Assembly: GCF_000153825.1 (NCBI RefSeq)
Contig: NZ_DS022299.1
Span: 1,700,869-1,764,868 of the forward strand
Direction: 5' to 3'
DNA length: 64,000 nt
Source: Synechococcus sp. RS9916
Lineage (GTDB): Bacteria > Cyanobacteriota > Cyanobacteriia > PCC-6307 > Cyanobiaceae
Made by a program: the position numbers and the translations under genes. Under the pieces are notes generated by a model. The model was not told the origin of the DNA, made no database searches, and was given only the letters and a program-made list of their open reading frames with translations. Of the stretch, positions 40,086 through 48,678 are shown piece after piece (positions within the stretch are counted from its first letter, which is position 1; every line of letters begins with the position of its first letter).

Positions 40086-41255
40086 ATGCGTCGGATCATC
40101 AACATCCGCCTTCCGCGCCGCCCCAATGGCACCGGAGCGGAACCGTCGGAGCACTGGTCAGCCCTGGTGGATGACGAGGGGCGCCTTCAGGCCCTGACGC
40201 CGATGCGAGAGGAGGCCTCGATGGCGGGCGAAAACTGGCAAGGGGATTGGCTCAGCCCGATGGGAGTCGATCTGCAAATCAACGGTGGCCTCGGTCTGGC
40301 GTTCCCCGAACTGCAGGAACGCGACCTACCGCGACTGCTGGAGTTGCTCGACCTGCTCTGGGAGGACGGCGTGGACGCGATCAGCCCCACCCTGGTCACC
40401 TGTGGGATTGCGCCCCTGCGCCAGGCCTTAGCCGTGCTGCGAGCAGCCCGGTCTCACCATCAGCCCCGACGCTGTCGCCTGCTCGGGGCCCACCTCGAAG
40501 GACCGTTTCTCGCTGACGCTCGCCGCGGAGCTCACCCCCGGGAGCATCTGTGCGTGCCCAGAGTGGAGGCGCTCAACGCCCGCATCAGCGGCTTCGAGCA
40601 CGACATCGCCCTGGTCACCCTGGCACCGGAGCTGGAGGGCGCTGGAGAGGTTATCCAACGCCTGAGGGAGTTGGGCATCACCGTGGCCCTCGGCCATAGC
40701 GCTGCCACTGCCGAACAAGCCAGCCAGGCCTTTGAAGCGGGGGTGAGCATGCTCACCCATGCCTTCAACGCCATGCCGGGTCTGCATCACCGCGCCCCAG
40801 GGCCATTGGCGGAAGCGTGCCGATCAGAAAAAGTCGCCCTCGGCCTGATTGCCGACGGCGTGCATGTGCACCCAACCATGGCCGTGCTGCTGCAGAAGCT
40901 GGCCGGCGACCAGCTAGTGGTGGTGAGCGATGCCCTCGCCCCCTACGGCCTGGCGGACGGGGAGCACCGCTGGGATGAGCGGGTGCTGCTGGTGGAGAAG
41001 GGCACCTGCCGTTTGGACGACGGCACCCTGGCGGGCGTGACCCTGCCCCAGCTGGAAGGAGCCAGCCGTCTGGCCTCCTGGGGGCAGCGCCCGGAGGCAT
41101 CGATCTGGGCCGCCACCATGGCCCCCAGGGAGGTGATCACTCCCGACATCAACCTTGATGCGGCCAATCAGCTGCTGGGCTGCCGGCTAGAGGCACTGCT
41201 GCGCTGGCGCTGGGATCAGGACCAGAGTCGGCTCCATTGGCAGCACGCTGCCTAG
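40086..41255 (+). CDS. nagA: N-acetylglucosamine-6-phosphate deacetylase
   Basis: NagA removes the acetyl group from GlcNAc-6-phosphate, used in amino-sugar recycling from peptidoglycan or chitin-type sugars. The 389-residue amidohydrolase shows VDLQINGGLGLAFPEL near 60, the metal ligand in LGAHLEGPFLADARRGAH near 133, LGHSAATAEQA near 200, THAFNAMPGLHHRAPG near 222 and the catalytic Asp in VVSDALAPYG near 282. The ATG at 40086 gives MRRIINIRLPRRPN. An upstream in-frame start overlaps purE. No nagB or transporter is adjacent. Confidence 0.9.
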   Translation: MRRIINIRLPRRPNGTGAEPSEHWSALVDDEGRLQALTPMREEASMAGENWQGDWLSPMGVDLQINGGLGLAFPELQERDLPRLLELLDLLWEDGVDAISPTLVTCGIAPLRQALAVLRAARSHHQPRRCRLLGAHLEGPFLADARRGAHPREHLCVPRVEALNARISGFEHDIALVTLAPELEGAGEVIQRLRELGITVALGHSAATAEQASQAFEAGVSMLTHAFNAMPGLHHRAPGPLAEACRSEKVALGLIADGVHVHPTMAVLLQKLAGDQLVVVSDALAPYGLADGEHRWDERVLLVEKGTCRLDDGTLAGVTLPQLEGASRLASWGQRPEASIWAATMAPREVITPDINLDAANQLLGCRLEALLRWRWDQDQSRLHWQHAA

Positions 41256-41285
41256 GATCCCGCCGATTCGCCCCCACCCCTGCCC

Positions 41286-41999
41286 ATGGCTCCCGAGCAG
41301 CTGCTGAACGACAAGCAGACCGAAAAGCAGGAGGTGAAGGGATACTTCGAGACCACCGGCTTCGATCGCTGGAACCGCATCTACAGCGAAAGCGACGATG
41401 TGAACAAGGTGCAGCGCAACATCCGCATCGGCCACCAGAAAACCGTGGATGAAGTGCTGACCTGGATCAAGGAGAGTGGCGAACTCAACGCTGTGAGCTT
41501 CTGTGATGCCGGCTGCGGCGTGGGCAGCCTCAGCCTGCCCCTGGCCGCAGCGGGGGCAGGATCCATCACCGCCAGCGACATCTCCGAAGCGATGGCCCAA
41601 GAGGCCGACCGTCGTGCCCGCGACGCCGGGCTGGACATGGGCAAACTCAGCTTCAGCGCCTCAGATCTGGAAAGCATCAGCGGTTCCTTCCACACCGTTT
41701 GCTGCCTGGATGTGTTCATCCATTACCCCCAGCCCGCGGCAGAGGAGATGGTGAAGCACCTTTGCAGCCTCACCGAAGAGCGCCTGATCGTGAGCTTCGC
41801 CCCATACACCCCGCTCCTGGCACTGCTCAAGGGAATCGGCCAGCTGTTCCCGGGCCCCAGCAAAACCACCCGGGCCTACACCCTCAAGGAAGCCGGCATC
41901 ATCAAAGCCGCTGAAGCCTGTGGCTTCAAGCTGGTGCGCCGCAGCCTGAACCAGGCCCCCTTCTACTTCTCGCGACTGATCGAGTTCCGCAAGGCCTGA
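41286..41999 (+). CDS. chlM: Magnesium-protoporphyrin IX methyltransferase
   Basis: ChlM methylates Mg-protoporphyrin IX in chlorophyll synthesis, acting at the thylakoid or envelope membrane. The 237-residue protein begins with the helical arm typical of the family (KQEVKGYFETTGFDRWNRIY). The SAM loop SFCDAGCGVGSLSLPLA is near 72, CCLDVFIHYPQPAAEEMV near 140 and SFAPYTPLLALLKGIGQLFP near 165. It stands alone between nagA (30 bases upstream) and a convergent gene. Confidence 0.96.
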   Translation: MAPEQLLNDKQTEKQEVKGYFETTGFDRWNRIYSESDDVNKVQRNIRIGHQKTVDEVLTWIKESGELNAVSFCDAGCGVGSLSLPLAAAGAGSITASDISEAMAQEADRRARDAGLDMGKLSFSASDLESISGSFHTVCCLDVFIHYPQPAAEEMVKHLCSLTEERLIVSFAPYTPLLALLKGIGQLFPGPSKTTRAYTLKEAGIIKAAEACGFKLVRRSLNQAPFYFSRLIEFRKA

Positions 42000-42027
42000 G
42001 GTTGAGGCCACCCAACGGTGGATTCAC

Positions 42028-42522
42028 TCAACGCAGGCTCAGCGGACGCACGCGTCCCCCTCGCATCACCCCGAGCTGAATCGGCCGTGGCGGTCCACTC
42101 CGCGGCAAGGTCACCTCAACCCACAGGGGATCGGATGGCGAACGGCGCGAGGGATCTTTGACATCAGGAGGCATAAACAAGGCCAGGGGCTCGCTCAACT
42201 CCACGAGGGGTTGCCCATCCCGACGGATCACAGCACCGGTATGGCGCTCACCATCGCCATTGTTTTCGGCCACCAGCCGGTCACCTTGCGCCTGAAGGAT
42301 CACAGACTGCGTCGTGGATCCAGAGGTCTCGACGCCCGACAGCGGCACACGCAAACGCAGGCTGACGTAACGCCCGCGAATGGGGAGGTTGGGATCCACC
42401 GGTTGCGCCAGCGCCCAAAGCCGCGGTGCGGTGAGGCGCTCGATCCAGAAGGTCAAGCCAACCAGCAGCAACAGGCCGGCTTGAAACAGCGCCAAAACCA
42501 CACCAGCACGCCGCGTCGTCAT
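42028..42522 (-). CDS. GDYXXLXY-type membrane-anchored protein
   Basis: The 164-residue protein has one N-terminal membrane helix (about 7-28) and an exported domain. The family motif GDYXXLXY is recognisable as GRYVSLRL near residue 49, so the Asp and last Tyr differ from consensus. Its ATG overlaps the stop of the DUF2157 gene. This pairing of DUF2157 with a GDYXXLXY protein is common in bacteria, although the joint function is unknown. It is the last gene of a five-gene minus-strand run that begins with a response regulator. Confidence 0.75.
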   Translation of the reverse strand: MTTRRAGVVLALFQAGLLLLVGLTFWIERLTAPRLWALAQPVDPNLPIRGRYVSLRLRVPLSGVETSGSTTQSVILQAQGDRLVAENNGDGERHTGAVIRRDGQPLVELSEPLALFMPPDVKDPSRRSPSDPLWVEVTLPRSGPPRPIQLGVMRGGRVRPLSLR

Positions 42523-43694
42523 GGCTGGGACTCCTTCTGTACAGGCAACAGTGAGCAACGCAAACGGTTCAACCCCCAGCCGCCAGCCAGGAACAGCAAA
42601 CCCAAACCGAGCAGGCTCAACGAGCGTTCCAAGCGCCCCATCACTTCAGCGATGTAAAAGCCCATCAAGGTGATGGCAAACAAGGCGGTGCCGAAATTGA
42701 TGCGTTCAGCACGGGCCTCCGCCGTCCCCCAAGCCATCAGCCCCATGGCACCAAGCCCCCACCACAGAAAACTGAGCGCTGTAGGCGCCTGACCTTGCAC
42801 CTGCAGATCCACCAGGGTCCAGACCAATGCCACGGCCAACGGCCAGGCCCGATGACGGCGCAACAGCCAGGCCAGCAGCATGGGCAGCCCCAACAGCAGC
42901 CCCCAAGCCAACAGCATCGGCCAGGTCAACGGCAGTGGGCGTGGTGGTGGTGACGACGCTGCCATCGCCAACACAATCAACCCGGGAGGCAACAAGAGGC
43001 CCCCCACCCAGAGCAGCACGCGCTGAACAGGGTCAGCAACAGGGAGCATCGGCGCCGTGAAATAGGTGAGGGCCAACAACACACTGCTCACCACCCAGGG
43101 AACCCCGGCCCAGGAACTGAAATCCGGATCGAACCGTTCCAGCTCCAAGGCCAGCAGTGCCCCCAACCAGCCTGGCAACAGCAAACTGAGCAGCACCAGC
43201 TGCGGCCCCTGACGCAACAACCACCAACCGGCCGCCGCCGCCAAGGACCAGAGCAGGAGTCCCCAGCGGAGCGACCAAGTGACCTCGAGGTTGAAGATTT
43301 GCGCGCAAAGGAACACCCCTGCCCCCAGGCTGATCGTTCCAACCGCATGCAGCCCCTTCGACATCACGGGCAAACGCTGCGCAAACCAATGACCACCGAG
43401 ATGCAGCGCCACGGTGCACAACCACAGCAATCCAAACCGGCTGAGTGGTGAAAGCTGATCCCAATGGGCAGCGACAAACAGCAGCACACCCGCCGCAAGC
43501 AGCAGCGAGCCCACCAACACCAACAGCCGCACTGGCCAGCTCAGCGCAGGCTGAGTCCTCGCCGGTTGACCGTCCAAGCGCTCCTGTTCCCAGGCCACGA
43601 TCGACGCCGCAGCAGCGTCATCAATCAGACCTGCATCGCGCCAACGTTGCAGGTGACGATCCCAGGACGGGAGGGACTGAGGCGAAGGCTCCAC
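42519..43694 (-). CDS. DUF2157 integral membrane protein
   Basis: The 391-residue protein starts with a soluble helical region of about 45 residues (WRDAGLIDDAAAASIVAWEQ), the DUF2157 signature. About eleven membrane helices follow (for example LLVLVGSLLLAAGVLLFVAA near 55-75). No transport or catalytic motif is evident. The stop overlaps the start of the GDYXXLXY gene, so the two are translationally coupled and probably act together in the envelope. Confidence 0.85.
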   Translation of the reverse strand: MEPSPQSLPSWDRHLQRWRDAGLIDDAAAASIVAWEQERLDGQPARTQPALSWPVRLLVLVGSLLLAAGVLLFVAAHWDQLSPLSRFGLLWLCTVALHLGGHWFAQRLPVMSKGLHAVGTISLGAGVFLCAQIFNLEVTWSLRWGLLLWSLAAAAGWWLLRQGPQLVLLSLLLPGWLGALLALELERFDPDFSSWAGVPWVVSSVLLALTYFTAPMLPVADPVQRVLLWVGGLLLPPGLIVLAMAASSPPPRPLPLTWPMLLAWGLLLGLPMLLAWLLRRHRAWPLAVALVWTLVDLQVQGQAPTALSFLWWGLGAMGLMAWGTAEARAERINFGTALFAITLMGFYIAEVMGRLERSLSLLGLGLLFLAGGWGLNRLRCSLLPVQKESQP

Positions 43695-43698
43695 GGGA

Positions 43699-44295
43699 TC
43701 AACGGTTCAAGGTCACCTGGGGGACAAGACGCGCCTCCAGCAGCGGTGGGTCGCCAGCCTTCAGTTGCGCTGAACCCACCAAACCCGCAAATTGCCCGCC
43801 TTGCCCCTGCACCGTCAGCGGATGGGCCCCAGGAAAGAGGGTTTGCACGGCGATGTCTTGGGAGCCGCTGCGAACCATTGAGGACAGATCCCCATCCTTG
43901 ATCTTGATGGTGCCCATGGCCATCAGTCGCAAATTGCCATCCGGCAGCATCACCGTTCCCTGCAGATCCGTGAGGAACTGCACGTGACCTTCACCAATCT
44001 CGCGACGCTCAACAAGCTGCTCAGCGCCGTAGAAACTCCCCGTGGGATTGGTGCAAGACGGCGTGGCGTTGTCCAGCACCGGCGCCACCTTGACCACATA
44101 GGTGATGCGATCCCCCACGCTCACGACTGCATCGTTGTTGTGATCAAACAACTGGCCGCTTTTGATGCTGCAGAACGCCAGTTGCAACGCCTGCGTTGCG
44201 TCTTGTTGCCGATCACTCTTGGCGTTGGGCATCAGTCCGCACCCAGCGACCAGCAGCAGGAGAGCAGCAGCGGAACCAGCAACGGGGCAGCGCAC
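43699..44295 (-). CDS. Predicted lipoprotein, function unknown
   Basis: The 198-residue protein has a lipoprotein signal with lipobox LVAGC, Cys19 being the likely lipidated residue. The mature part has two more cysteines (FCSIKSG, PSCTNPTG) and an HNNDAVVSVGDRITYVVKV segment that looks like a beta-strand-rich domain. I recognise no family. It lies four bases before the DUF2157 gene and about 50 bases after the RluA-like gene. Confidence 0.75.
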   Translation of the reverse strand: MRCPVAGSAAALLLLVAGCGLMPNAKSDRQQDATQALQLAFCSIKSGQLFDHNNDAVVSVGDRITYVVKVAPVLDNATPSCTNPTGSFYGAEQLVERREIGEGHVQFLTDLQGTVMLPDGNLRLMAMGTIKIKDGDLSSMVRSGSQDIAVQTLFPGAHPLTVQGQGGQFAGLVGSAQLKAGDPPLLEARLVPQVTLNR

Positions 44296-44348
44296 GGAAA
44301 AGATCAGCCGTTACCGCCCATGCTGGCAACGGTGTCGTGAAGGCTGGG

Positions 44349-45350
44349 TTAAGTCGCTGTGAGGAATGCAGCGGGTAACGGCGCCTCAAGGGCCAAGCCA
44401 TCTGAACCCCGACTCGGCAGCTTCTCCAAACGCCAGGCATGCAACCAATACCCCCCATCGCCGGGAGTGGCAGAGGGGGCCAGGCGACGGCCCCGCAGGT
44501 AGAGCGGATCGCCCAGCAGAGGGCTGCCCAGCTGAGCGAGATGAATGCGGATCTGATGGGGTCGACCGGTGGTGATGGCCACCTGAAGCCGGTCGCCCTG
44601 CTCGCCTCGCTGCAGCAAGGTCAGCTCGGAGTGGGCATTGCGTCGCCGGCGCACGGGGGTCGCGTCGCCCCGAGCGTCATCGGGAGGCTCGGGTCCCCAG
44701 ACCCACCCCAGCAGGGGATGGGGCCGTTCCACCACATCGGTGCAGACCTCAACAGACGCCTCCAGATCCAGCCCCTCCACCCGCTGGCTCCAGGCTTGAT
44801 AAAGCTTGCGGCACCCTCCCTGGGGCCGGAAGTGGGCAGAGAGAGCAGCCCTGGTCTCCGGCCGGCGCGCGCACACCTGAAGCCCCGAGGTGAATCGACC
44901 AAGACGGTGAACGGGCTTGGGAGCCAGAGACTCCCCCCGCTCCCGGCTGCGCTGCTCCAGCAAGGCCGTGAGGGTGTGGAGCAGGAATCCGCCACCGGGC
45001 ATCACCGGCAAGCCGGAGGGTTTGTTGATCACCAGCAGATCACCGTCGTCATGGATCGTCTGCCACTGATCCGGCACCGCCGCTTCCAGCCAGGGGGGGC
45101 GGTGCCAACTGATCCGCTCGCCCCGCTCCACCATCACATCCACCTGCAGCAAGTGACCATCCCGCCGCAGCTCACCTGACTCCAGGCGCTGCTTCCACTG
45201 CTCAGCTGACGAATGGTTGTAGCGAGCGGCCATCACAGCCGTCAGCCATTGGCCGGCTTCCGATGCAGTGATCGAATCGTGATACGTCCAGCCCTGGTTA
45301 AGAGCTTCGGGTCGCCAACCCTCCAAAGCACCCCAAGCGGGGAGGGCCAT
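44349..45350 (-). CDS. RluA-family RNA pseudouridine synthase with HRLG instead of HRLD
   Basis: The 333-residue protein has an N-terminal S4-like region (about 48-80), then VINKPSGLPVMPGGGFLLH near 108 and the family motif II as PVHRLGRFTSGLQV near 145. The C-terminal motif GRPHQIRIHLAQLGSPLLGD is near 268. RluA enzymes normally have HRLDxxTSG, with the Asp as catalytic nucleophile; here it is Gly. Relatives with HRLG exist in plants and cyanobacteria, so this is a subfamily trait rather than a single mutation. Activity should be treated as unproven. The ATG overlaps the stop of the upstream regulator. Confidence 0.85.
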   Translation of the reverse strand: MALPAWGALEGWRPEALNQGWTYHDSITASEAGQWLTAVMAARYNHSSAEQWKQRLESGELRRDGHLLQVDVMVERGERISWHRPPWLEAAVPDQWQTIHDDGDLLVINKPSGLPVMPGGGFLLHTLTALLEQRSRERGESLAPKPVHRLGRFTSGLQVCARRPETRAALSAHFRPQGGCRKLYQAWSQRVEGLDLEASVEVCTDVVERPHPLLGWVWGPEPPDDARGDATPVRRRRNAHSELTLLQRGEQGDRLQVAITTGRPHQIRIHLAQLGSPLLGDPLYLRGRRLAPSATPGDGGYWLHAWRLEKLPSRGSDGLALEAPLPAAFLTAT

Positions 45351-46099
45351 CAGTCCACCAGATGGTGCTGAAGAGCAAAGCGCACCAACTCGGTGCGACT
45401 GGAGGTGCCCGTCTTGATGAACAGGCGGCTCACATACTTCTCGACATTGCGAATGGAGGTTTCCAGCTGCCGGGCGATTTCCTTATTCATCAGCCCCTCA
45501 GCCACCAGCTGCAACACACTGGCTTCCCGAGGGGTGAAGCTGAGCTGGGGTGTGTCCGGAGACGCCGCAGCATCTGCTGAACCGGTGAGCATGGAGCGGA
45601 TTTCACTGATCTGCTTGGCCATCTGCCCCACATCGGCATCCGCAAAGCGGGCCGCCTCAGTCAGCAAGCGATCCTGGCGACGCACCACATTGCGCACCCG
45701 AGCCACCAATTCATCGGGATCAAAGGGCTTGGGGATGTAGTCATCGACCCCTGCCAAGTAACCCTGGGTGCGATCAGCCGTCATCCCCTTGGCGGTGAGG
45801 AAGATCACGGGGGTGCCACCGAGCCGCTCATCGGCGCGCATCTTCTCCAGCAGGCCATACCCATCGCAACGCGGCATCATCACGTCGCTGATCACCAAAT
45901 CAGGCATCTGCTGCTGAGCCTTCTCCCATCCATCGAGACCATCCACCGCGGTGGTCACCACAAAGCCCTCATCCTCGAGATAGGCCTGCACAGCCGCGCG
46001 CAGACCGGGTTCGTCATCCACCAGCAGCAGCCGCGCTGCCGGCCGGTTGGCGTCATCTGCGCCCTGGAGGTCGGCGTCCACAGGCGGAGTGGCGGTCAT
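45350..46099 (-). CDS. NarL/LuxR-type response regulator (Rre1/Ycf29-like)
   Basis: The 249-residue protein has a receiver domain and a LuxR helix-turn-helix. The receiver shows LLLVDDEPGLRAAVQAYLED near 25, phospho-acceptor Asp in LVISDVMMPRCDGYG near 71 and Lys in YIPKPFDP near 123. The helix-turn-helix reads LSFTPREASVLQLVAEGLMN, then SIRNVEKYVSRLFIKTG. Length and the long linker fit cyanobacterial Rre1 and algal Ycf29, a heat or stress regulator. The assignment to that orthologue is by resemblance. It heads a run of five minus-strand genes. Confidence 0.85.
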   Translation of the reverse strand: MTATPPVDADLQGADDANRPAARLLLVDDEPGLRAAVQAYLEDEGFVVTTAVDGLDGWEKAQQQMPDLVISDVMMPRCDGYGLLEKMRADERLGGTPVIFLTAKGMTADRTQGYLAGVDDYIPKPFDPDELVARVRNVVRRQDRLLTEAARFADADVGQMAKQISEIRSMLTGSADAAASPDTPQLSFTPREASVLQLVAEGLMNKEIARQLETSIRNVEKYVSRLFIKTGTSSRTELVRFALQHHLVD

Positions 46100-46139
46100 G
46101 GCCCTTCATGCAGTGCCCAAAATCTAAGAGGGGCGTCTA

Positions 46140-46655
46140 TCAGGGCAGGCGCAACGTCTCCGTGCTCTCCACAAGAAGGGTGGAGTAGCCAAGTTCTTTG
46201 GCCTTGCCCGCCAGGGTCACCGGATCGACGCCGGCCTGCTCCGGCACACAGGCCGCCCACCAGACCAGATGATCTTCGCGATTGGCCTCCGTGATCAACC
46301 CCCCGGGATTGAGACGGCGCACATAAATCGCCGCCTCATCCCGCTTCACGCGAACCGGTGCATCAAGACTGCAATTGACCGACTCAGTCGGAATGACCAG
46401 ATCGTTGGGGTACTCCTTCCAGAGCTTGTAGCGACGCAATGCCGGGTCCGCCGTGTCGGTGGAGATGGAAAAGATCCCCAGGGTGTAAGTGCCGTTCGCC
46501 ACGGGACGGCTCGCCAAAATGGTGATGTCGGCCGGGCGCCTGCGGCGCATCTGCTCGAGCACCTCCCCGCGGTCAATCGCACCCGCTGCGCAAGGGTTCA
46601 TCAGCGCACCACCGGCCAGAACGATCAGACTGAGGACTCGTTGTGCGGCCTGCAT
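46140..46655 (-). CDS. Secreted protein of unknown function
   Basis: The 171-residue protein has a signal peptide (MQAAQRVLSLIVLAGGALMN, cleavage probably after CAAGA near 26). The mature domain of about 145 residues holds two cysteines (VNCSLDA and WWAACVPEQ) that could pair. I do not recognise a family. The open frame continues upstream to 47720, but that part is only antisense to the cysteine desulfurase. The start is ATG at 46655 or GTG at 46676, right beside the divergent gene at 46680. Confidence 0.7.
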   Translation of the reverse strand: MQAAQRVLSLIVLAGGALMNPCAAGAIDRGEVLEQMRRRRPADITILASRPVANGTYTLGIFSISTDTADPALRRYKLWKEYPNDLVIPTESVNCSLDAPVRVKRDEAAIYVRRLNPGGLITEANREDHLVWWAACVPEQAGVDPVTLAGKAKELGYSTLLVESTETLRLP

Positions 46656-46679
46656 CGCATCGGGAGCTGAGGTCACACC

Positions 46680-47864
46680 ATGCTGCCAAGCCCTTCCCAG
46701 CCCCTGACGCGGCGCTCCAGTCCAGTGGCGCTTGACTTTCAAGCCACCACCCCCTGCGCCCCAGAGGTGCTTGAAGCGATGGAACCGTGGTGGCAGCAGC
46801 ACTGGGGCAACCCCTCGAGCCGCCAGCACCGGCTGGGGCTCACAGCAGCAGCAGCCGTGAGTGATGCCCGTGAGCGCCTTGCCGCCTGCCTCAAGGTGGA
46901 TCCCATCCAGGTGGTGTTCACCAGCGGCGCCACGGAAGCCAACAACCTGGCCCTGCTGGGCCATGCCCGAGCGATGGCGGAGCAAACAGGCCATCGCGGG
47001 CACCTGATCAGCGTCAGCAGCGAACACCATGCCGTGCTCGATCCTCTGCAGCAGCTGCGGCGGGAAGGGTTCCGATTGACCCTGCTGGAGCCCGGTCGTG
47101 ATGGCCTGCTGAAGCCAGCGCAACTGGAGGAGGCCCTGCAACCCGACACGCTGCTGGTGAGCGTGATGGCCGCCAACAATGAAATCGGCGTGCTGCAACC
47201 CCTGAAGGAACTGGCCGCCATCTGCCAGGCCCATGGAGTCCGCCTGCACAGTGACGCGGCACAGGCCTTCGGGCACCTGCCCTTCCACCCCACCTCCCTG
47301 GGGGTGGAGCTCGCCAGCCTCAGTGGCCACAAGCTCTATGGCCCCAAGGGCATTGGTGCCTTGGTGATGCGTGAAGGGCTGCCGCTGCAACCGCTGGTGT
47401 TTGGCGGTGGACAAGAGCAAAGCCTGCGTCCGGGCACCTTGCCAGTGCCGCTGATCGTGGGTTTGGCCAGGGCTGCAGAACTCGCGCTCAGCGATCAGGA
47501 GGACCGCCGGATCCGGCTGGAAAGCTTGCGCAACCGCCTGTGGCAAGAACTTCAGGACCAGGTGGGCGATGTGCAACTCAATGGCGCCCTGGAACCACGG
47601 CTGCCGCACAACCTCAACATCACCGTGGAGGGGGTGAATGGAAACCGACTGCAGCAAGCCTTGCGCTCCCGCTTGCTGTGCAGCAGCGGCTCGGCGTGCA
47701 GTGCAGGCACGCCCTCCCACGTGCTGCAGGCGATCGGACGCAGCCAGGAGCAGGCCAACGCCTCACTGCGGCTCAGCCTCGGACGCCCCACCCAACGCGA
47801 CGACATCGACGCGGCGATTGAGCTGATCAGCGAGGTGGTGGGGCAAATGCGACAGAACGCCTGA
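46680..47864 (+). CDS. Cysteine desulfurase (NifS/IscS family)
   Basis: The enzyme takes sulfur from cysteine for Fe-S clusters and thiolated tRNA. The 394-residue PLP protein shows VFTSGATEANNLALLG near 80, the catalytic His region SVSSEHHAVLDPLQQL near 108, the PLP lysine in LSGHKLYGPKGIGAL near 208 and the active Cys in LLCSSGSACSAGTPSHV near 325-340. This extended Cys loop is of the NifS/IscS (group I) type. The start is ATG at 46680, and related proteins begin near LDFQATTPCAPEVLEAM, about residue 18. Confidence 0.93.
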   Translation: MLPSPSQPLTRRSSPVALDFQATTPCAPEVLEAMEPWWQQHWGNPSSRQHRLGLTAAAAVSDARERLAACLKVDPIQVVFTSGATEANNLALLGHARAMAEQTGHRGHLISVSSEHHAVLDPLQQLRREGFRLTLLEPGRDGLLKPAQLEEALQPDTLLVSVMAANNEIGVLQPLKELAAICQAHGVRLHSDAAQAFGHLPFHPTSLGVELASLSGHKLYGPKGIGALVMREGLPLQPLVFGGGQEQSLRPGTLPVPLIVGLARAAELALSDQEDRRIRLESLRNRLWQELQDQVGDVQLNGALEPRLPHNLNITVEGVNGNRLQQALRSRLLCSSGSACSAGTPSHVLQAIGRSQEQANASLRLSLGRPTQRDDIDAAIELISEVVGQMRQNA

Positions 47865-47919
47865 AAACAAGCGCTGCAATCGCTACGTTCCGGGCAGAGC
47901 ACCCTTCCCACGCCAAGCG

Positions 47920-48666
47920 ATGACGGAGTCCAGCGGGAGCCCCCGGCTCCAGGTCATGAAGGCCGTCGAAGACGGCTGGAGCGCCTTCACCCGCTCTCCC
48001 TGGCCCTTTGTGTTGTTCGCACTGCTGACCGGGGTGCTGTCGGTGGTCTTTCAGATCATCGGCAATGTGGCCACAGCCACCAGCAGCGACGCCGCGGGGC
48101 CTGGGGTGATCGTGGGCACCCTCGTGTCTCTTGTGGGCAGCACGATCGTCAGCCTCTGGTGCGTGAATGGGCTGATCCGAGGGGCATGGAAGGCTCTCGA
48201 TGGCGCAAAGCCCAGCTTCGCCGACCTGGCCCGTTGGGACGGGGGTGCCGCAGGGCGCCTGTTTGTGACCCAACTCGTGCTGGCTCTGATCTTCGGAATC
48301 ATCCTGGTGATCACCATGGTGATCGCCGGCGGGCTGGCGCAGGTGCATCAGGCGCTGGCGGCCATTCCTGTGATCGCAGCCGTCGTCGTCTTCCTCTATC
48401 TGGGCATCAACCAGACCTTTCTGCCCTGGATTGCCGTTCTGCAGAGCGGAAACCCTTTCGACACCGTTCAACGGGGACGCGCTGGCGTGGATCCTTCCTG
48501 GTGGTGGGTGGTGCTGTTGCTGATCGTGGAATCGCTGATCCTGATGATCGGATTGCTCCTCTGCGGCGTTGGTCTGCTGGCGGCATCACCGGTGGTGTTC
48601 TGCATTTCCACGGCTGCCTACCGCCAACTGTTCGGCGAGGAGGACAACACTGGCTTCGTGAGCTGA
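47920..48666 (+). CDS. Polytopic membrane protein, function unknown
   Basis: The 248-residue protein has about six membrane helices (for example FVLFALLTGVLSVVFQIIG near 30-48 and VVLLLIVESLILMIGLLLCG near 200-220). The layout resembles DUF975-type and glycerophosphodiesterase-associated membrane domains: a soluble N-terminus, paired helices, then a polar segment with a Trp-rich PSWWWV turn. A similar organisation is seen in the protein at 53154-53888. No function can be given. Confidence 0.75.
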   Translation: MTESSGSPRLQVMKAVEDGWSAFTRSPWPFVLFALLTGVLSVVFQIIGNVATATSSDAAGPGVIVGTLVSLVGSTIVSLWCVNGLIRGAWKALDGAKPSFADLARWDGGAAGRLFVTQLVLALIFGIILVITMVIAGGLAQVHQALAAIPVIAAVVVFLYLGINQTFLPWIAVLQSGNPFDTVQRGRAGVDPSWWWVVLLLIVESLILMIGLLLCGVGLLAASPVVFCISTAAYRQLFGEEDNTGFVS

Positions 48667-48678
48667 TCTCAGTCGGGA

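Noticed and set aside
46656-47720. Upstream extension of the secreted protein frame
   Set aside because: It is antisense to the cysteine desulfurase. The signal peptide begins at 46655, which marks the real start.
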